Shown here in pieces: positions 5,300 through 8,214 of a DNA stretch of 8,214 bases (position 1 is its first letter; each line of letters begins with the position of its first letter). The position numbers were made by a program, and so were the translations under genes. Origin of the DNA: an uncultured Ignavibacteriota bacterium (GTDB lineage: Bacteria; Bacteroidota; Ignavibacteria; Tepidaquicellales; Tepidaquicellaceae). The notes beneath the pieces were generated by a model. It was not told the DNA's origin, did not search any database, and saw only the letters and a program-made list of their open reading frames with translations. The stretch covers positions 1 to 8,214 of the forward strand of contig CAIUQV010000505.1 of the NCBI GenBank assembly GCA_903901375.1, written 5' to 3'.

Positions 5300-6928
5300 A
5301 TGGAAAAGTTTAAAGTATCGGGCAACATAGTTGACATTAAAAACCGTCTGGTTTATACAGGTACGGTGGAAGTTGAAAACGGTAAGATTACAAATATATC
5401 AAAAGATTCCGGAAAGTACGATAACTTCATCATGCCGGGATTCATAGATGCGCATATTCACGTTGAAAGCTCGATGCTTATTCCGTCTGAGTTTGCAAGG
5501 ATTGCAGTTACTCACGGTACAGTGGCAACAGTTTCTGACCCGCACGAAATCGCGAACGTACTTGGAATCGAGGGCGTTAAGTATATGATTGAAAACGGAA
5601 ACCTTGTACCTTTTAAATTCTATTTCGGTGCACCTTCCTGCGTACCCGCTACAGATTTCGAAACTGCTGGAGCAAGACTCGAAGCCGAAGACATTGAGTT
5701 TCTCTTTAAAGAATTTGACCTGCATTATTTAAGCGAAATGATGAACTATCCGGGAGTATTATTCAAAGCACCTGACGTTATGGAAAAACTAAGCATTGCT
5801 CAAAAGTACGGCAAGCCTGTTGACGGACATGCGCCCGGACTTAAGGGAGAAGATGCGAAGAAATACGTCAGCGCAGGAATTTCAACCGACCACGAATGCT
5901 TTACGATAGAAGAAGCACTTGAAAAGATTTCTTACGGAATGAAAGTTTTAATACGTGACGGCTCTGCCGCAAAGAACTTCGGAGAACTGCATCCGCTGAT
6001 AAAACTTCAGAAAGATATGATTATGCTTTGCAGCGACGATAAGCACCCTGACGATTTTGTGGAAGGACATATTAACGATGTAGTGAAAAGAGCTATGGAA
6101 CTTGGGTATGATTTGTATGACGTTCTGCAGATTGCCTGCTTGAACCCTATTGGTCATTACGGACTTGAAGTAGGAACATTAAATATCGGTGATGATGCCG
6201 ACTTTATTGAAGTGAACAGTCTTACCGAATTTAAGAACATTGCCACATACATAAACGGAGTTAAGGTTTCCGAAAACGGTAAAACATTAATAAACTCTGT
6301 TGATTCTAAAGTTGTAAATAATTTTAATATAGGTCCGAAGAAAGCCGAAGACTTTTCAATAGAACATAAACCCGGCAAGATAAGAGTGATTGAAGCAATC
6401 GAGGGACAGCTTATAACAAACGAATTACATCTTGACGCCAAAGTAGAAAATGGTTTTGTAGTTTCTGATATTGAGAATGATGTATTAAAGATAACCGTTG
6501 TTGACCGTTACAACGAAGTGAAGCCTGCAGTAGGATTCATAAAGAATTTTGGACTTAAGAGCGGAGCAATAGCTTCCTGCGTGGGACACGACTCACACAA
6601 TATTATTGCAGTAGGTGTTAATGACGAAAGCATTGCAGCGGTTGTGAATGCAGTAGTTAAACATACCGGCGGTATTGCAATACTCGTTGACGGGAAAGTG
6701 GAAGTACTTCCGCTGCCCGTTGCCGGTATAATGTCAAACGAAGACGGATGGACTGTTGCTAAGAAATATTCTGATTTAAATTTGTTACCGAAAAAGATAG
6801 GCTGTCATCTGCATTCGCCTTATATGACGTTATCTTTTATGGCGCTGCTTGTAATACCTGCTTTAAAGCTCGGAGACAAGGGTTTGTTTGACGGAAGCAA
6901 GTTTGAGTTCGTTGACTTGTTTGTGTAA
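5300..6928 (+). CDS. ade: Adenine deaminase
   Basis: A 542-residue cytoplasmic amidohydrolase that converts adenine to hypoxanthine and ammonia for purine salvage. It is full length for bacterial AdeC-type enzymes. Visible in order: the small beta domain start VSGNIVDIKNRLVYTGTVEV, then MPGFIDAHIHVESSM with metal ligands H52 and H54, SDPHEIANVLG (79-89), DGHAPGL (H177), STDHE (196-199) and CSDDKHPDD (244-252) with the catalytic acid. LNPIGHYGLEVGTLNIGDDADF returns to the beta domain. The adenine-deaminase C-terminal domain (about 360-542) contains ASCVGHDSHNIIAVG and PLPVAGIMSNEDG. ATG 5300 gives the family's normal N-terminus; a TTG at 5252 would add 16 residues and overlap the previous gene. 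There is no clear Shine-Dalgarno. It follows the membrane protein by 35 nt and probably shares its transcript. Metal (Fe/Mn in studied enzymes) is inferred from the family. Confidence 0.93.
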   Translation: MEKFKVSGNIVDIKNRLVYTGTVEVENGKITNISKDSGKYDNFIMPGFIDAHIHVESSMLIPSEFARIAVTHGTVATVSDPHEIANVLGIEGVKYMIENGNLVPFKFYFGAPSCVPATDFETAGARLEAEDIEFLFKEFDLHYLSEMMNYPGVLFKAPDVMEKLSIAQKYGKPVDGHAPGLKGEDAKKYVSAGISTDHECFTIEEALEKISYGMKVLIRDGSAAKNFGELHPLIKLQKDMIMLCSDDKHPDDFVEGHINDVVKRAMELGYDLYDVLQIACLNPIGHYGLEVGTLNIGDDADFIEVNSLTEFKNIATYINGVKVSENGKTLINSVDSKVVNNFNIGPKKAEDFSIEHKPGKIRVIEAIEGQLITNELHLDAKVENGFVVSDIENDVLKITVVDRYNEVKPAVGFIKNFGLKSGAIASCVGHDSHNIIAVGVNDESIAAVVNAVVKHTGGIAILVDGKVEVLPLPVAGIMSNEDGWTVAKKYSDLNLLPKKIGCHLHSPYMTLSFMALLVIPALKLGDKGLFDGSKFEFVDLFV

Positions 6929-6933
6929 GAGCA

Positions 6934-6975
6934 GGAGTTAGAAGCCAGAAGTCAGAAGCTAGGAGTTAGAATCTA
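6934..6975 (+). repeat. Six tandem 7-bp repeats after adenine deaminase
   Basis: Six consecutive heptamers: GGAGTTA, GAAGCCA, GAAGTCA, GAAGCTA, GGAGTTA, GAATCTA, fitting a GRAGYYA-like consensus and starting 5 bp after the ade stop. The array fills over half of the 78-bp space between two convergent genes. No terminator hairpin is evident in this gap. Confidence 0.7.
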
Positions 6976-7006
6976 GAAAAACTATTTGATTCAAAGTTTA
7001 TAGGTT

Positions 7007-7618
7007 TCATTTTTGAGAATTAACTTTCTTAGGTATTATGATAGCACCTGCTTTAAGCGAACCCAGTATCTCTGCCTTTCCTTTTAAATAAAGGTATGCC
7101 GTAAATGCTCCTGTAACTGCGTCAAGTTCATCGTTATTCATTTCTGCATTAAGTCCTTTTATACCAAGTCCTTCAAGACCTTTCAGTAATCCTTCCATGG
7201 AGTGCTGTTTTCTCGGAATACCATAAATATCCTGAGTTGCGCCCGGATATATCTCTATACTGTTATAGCCCAGTCTTTTAAACCTCTTTTTAAGGTATAA
7301 ACCGCGCAGTGTTAACATTCTCATAGGACCAAGTGTTACGGGAAAAAACCTTATCTTTCGTTTTGTAAGTTCCTTATCGCATTCCCTTAAATGCACCCCG
7401 TTATTATCATCGAGTGATTTTCTTCCGGGAGGAAGTGAAAGCGGCGCATCTATTCCTATTATCTGTGGATTCGCTTCTTTCACAAAGGCAATAATATCTT
7501 TATCTTCGTGAAGTGTAGCATACTTTATAATTTTCTTATTAAGCATCAGGCAGATTCCGGTATCGCGTTTCGGACTTCCAGCAAGATCAATTCCTACAAC
7601 TACTGTTTTTTCTTTCAT
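7007..7618 (-). CDS. DUF429 family protein, predicted RNase H-fold nuclease
   Basis: A 203-residue soluble protein of the DUF429 family, predicted to have an RNase H-like fold. Visible: first strand and acid VVVGIDLAGSP (D11), second-strand IIGIDAPLSLPPGRK (D57), the family block LRECDKELTKRKIRFFP followed by GPMRMLTLRGLYLKKRF (78-113), IEIYPGATQDIYGIPRK (E122) and NNDELDAVTGAFTAYLY (D163, E164, D166). These acids sit where RNase H-fold nucleases bind metal. ATG 7618 is preferred; TTG 7624 would add only two residues. No good Shine-Dalgarno is present. It stands alone: convergent with adenine deaminase and 130 nt from the next minus-strand gene, whose terminator lies between, so it should have its own promoter in 7619-7690, which I cannot pinpoint. 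The family lacks a settled biological role, and the nuclease activity is a prediction. Confidence 0.8.
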   Translation of the reverse strand: MKEKTVVVGIDLAGSPKRDTGICLMLNKKIIKYATLHEDKDIIAFVKEANPQIIGIDAPLSLPPGRKSLDDNNGVHLRECDKELTKRKIRFFPVTLGPMRMLTLRGLYLKKRFKRLGYNSIEIYPGATQDIYGIPRKQHSMEGLLKGLEGLGIKGLNAEMNNDELDAVTGAFTAYLYLKGKAEILGSLKAGAIIIPKKVNSQK

Positions 7619-7688
7619 ATCCAAAAATATGTTTATGTACTTTTAAATGCAAAGTGAATCAGAGAAAAATATAAGTGACTATTAATAC

Positions 7689-7719
7689 TAAAAAAATACC
7701 CGGGGATTAGCCCGGGTAT
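7689..7719 (-). terminator. Intrinsic terminator of the T9SS-sorted gene
   Basis: ATACCCGGG (7696-7704) and CCCGGGTAT (7711-7719) form a perfect 9-bp stem with a 6-nt loop. Read on the minus strand, the stem is followed by a run of T (bases 7696 down to 7690). It starts 29 nt beyond the stop codon at 7749 and separates that gene from the DUF429 gene. Confidence 0.85.
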
Positions 7720-7748
7720 ACATTACAAAACATATATTGAATAAAATT

Positions 7749-8214
7749 TTATTTGGTTAGAACTATTTTCTTTACCGCTGAATATTTATCCGATGTAAAC
7801 TTCAGAAAATATACACCGGCTGAATATTCTGATGCATTCCAGTTTGATTCGAATTTGCCAGCGCTGACCTCTCCACTGAATATACTAGCGATTTCTTTAC
7901 CACTAACATCGTATATTTTAATTGTAACTAACGTTTTTTCCGGAACATCAAACTTAATCTTTGTTTCAGGGTTAAATGGGTTTGGATAGTTCTGGTATAC
8001 TTTAAATGCGGAAGGTACTTCCGAAGAAATTTGATTTATTCCAACACTTGTTGTTCCGAAGCTCCACGGATCTGTCCATGGTCCGGTCCCAAGTCCGTTA
8101 GTTGCACGCACACGCCAGAAGTATGTTGTGTTTCCCTGTAATTTTCCGGCAGGAATTACTCTCTGGTTCAAAGTAACCGTTGCAGAATCTGTAATGATAC
8201 TGAAACTTGAAGAT
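7749..8214 (-). CDS. Secreted protein with fibronectin III-like end and T9SS sorting domain (5' part missing)
   Basis: The C-terminal 154 residues of a larger secreted protein; the frame stays open to the right edge, and a TTG at 8171 is an internal leucine codon, not a start. Residues about 1-56 look like the end of a fibronectin type III-like domain (TVTLNQ, then NTTYFWRVRATNGLGTGPWT and WSFGT), a module usual in extracellular enzymes and adhesins of this group. Residues about 66-154 are a type A T9SS sorting domain: VPSAFKVYQNYPNPFNPETK, IKIYDVSGKEIASI, WNASEYSAGVYFLKF and the closing VKKIVLTK. It therefore shares its export route with the propeller protein but differs in sequence across the domain, so the two are not recent duplicates. 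A strong terminator follows. The catalytic or binding part is outside the window, so its job is unknown. Confidence 0.85.
   Translation of the reverse strand, partial: SSSFSIITDSATVTLNQRVIPAGKLQGNTTYFWRVRATNGLGTGPWTDPWSFGTTSVGINQISSEVPSAFKVYQNYPNPFNPETKIKFDVPEKTLVTIKIYDVSGKEIASIFSGEVSAGKFESNWNASEYSAGVYFLKFTSDKYSAVKKIVLTK

Noticed and set aside
5948..6441. Minus-strand frames opposite adenine deaminase
   Set aside because: Shadows; the plus-strand frame is a complete conserved enzyme.

Overview
This 8.2 kb window is AT-rich bacterial DNA, most likely from the Bacteroidota/Chlorobi/Ignavibacteria group. The main clue is two secreted proteins ending in a type A type IX secretion (T9SS) sorting domain with the YPNPFNP hallmark. 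The wording of that domain (SLSQNYPNPFNP, VYDVKGQ, SSGVYFYKIQAGDFSETK) resembles Ignavibacteria proteins. This placement is inference from protein style; there is no rRNA or other marker here.

Layout, left to right. (1) Minus strand: a 5'(3')-deoxyribonucleotidase-type HAD phosphatase (449-991) followed by the first 137 codons of the transcription accessory protein Tex (1-411, cut by the window edge), a probable two-gene unit. (2) 992-1243: an intergenic stretch with two palindromic repeats. (3) Minus strand: a secreted protein (1244-2680) made of seven 51-52 residue units that should fold into a seven-bladed propeller, plus a T9SS sorting domain. A related intergenic repeat lies on its other side (about 2791-2835), so the gene is bracketed by repeat copies. 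(4) Minus strand: a DUF2007 small protein (4099-4392) and a HI0933/YhiN-type flavoprotein (2881-4095), 3 nt apart and so an operon. (5) A divergent control region, 4393-4523. (6) Plus strand: a six-helix TauE/SafE (DsbD_2/UreH-like) membrane protein (4524-5264) followed 35 nt later by adenine deaminase (5300-6928). (7) A run of 7-bp tandem repeats just after the deaminase stop, then, convergent, a DUF429 RNase H-fold protein (7007-7618, minus). (8) A strong hairpin terminator (7689-7719) for the last minus-strand gene, a T9SS-sorted protein with a fibronectin III-like end, cut by the right edge (7749-8214).

Working together: two genes handle nucleotides or bases (deoxyribonucleotidase, adenine deaminase), but they are in separate units and do not form a pathway. 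The two T9SS clients are exported by machinery encoded elsewhere. I see no defence locus, CRISPR array, phage, transposase, tRNA or rRNA. The content is mostly ordinary chromosomal genes; the more unusual material is the repeat structure around and inside the propeller gene, the heptamer array, and the very short leaders predicted at two starts. No stretch over 300 bases lacks a gene.
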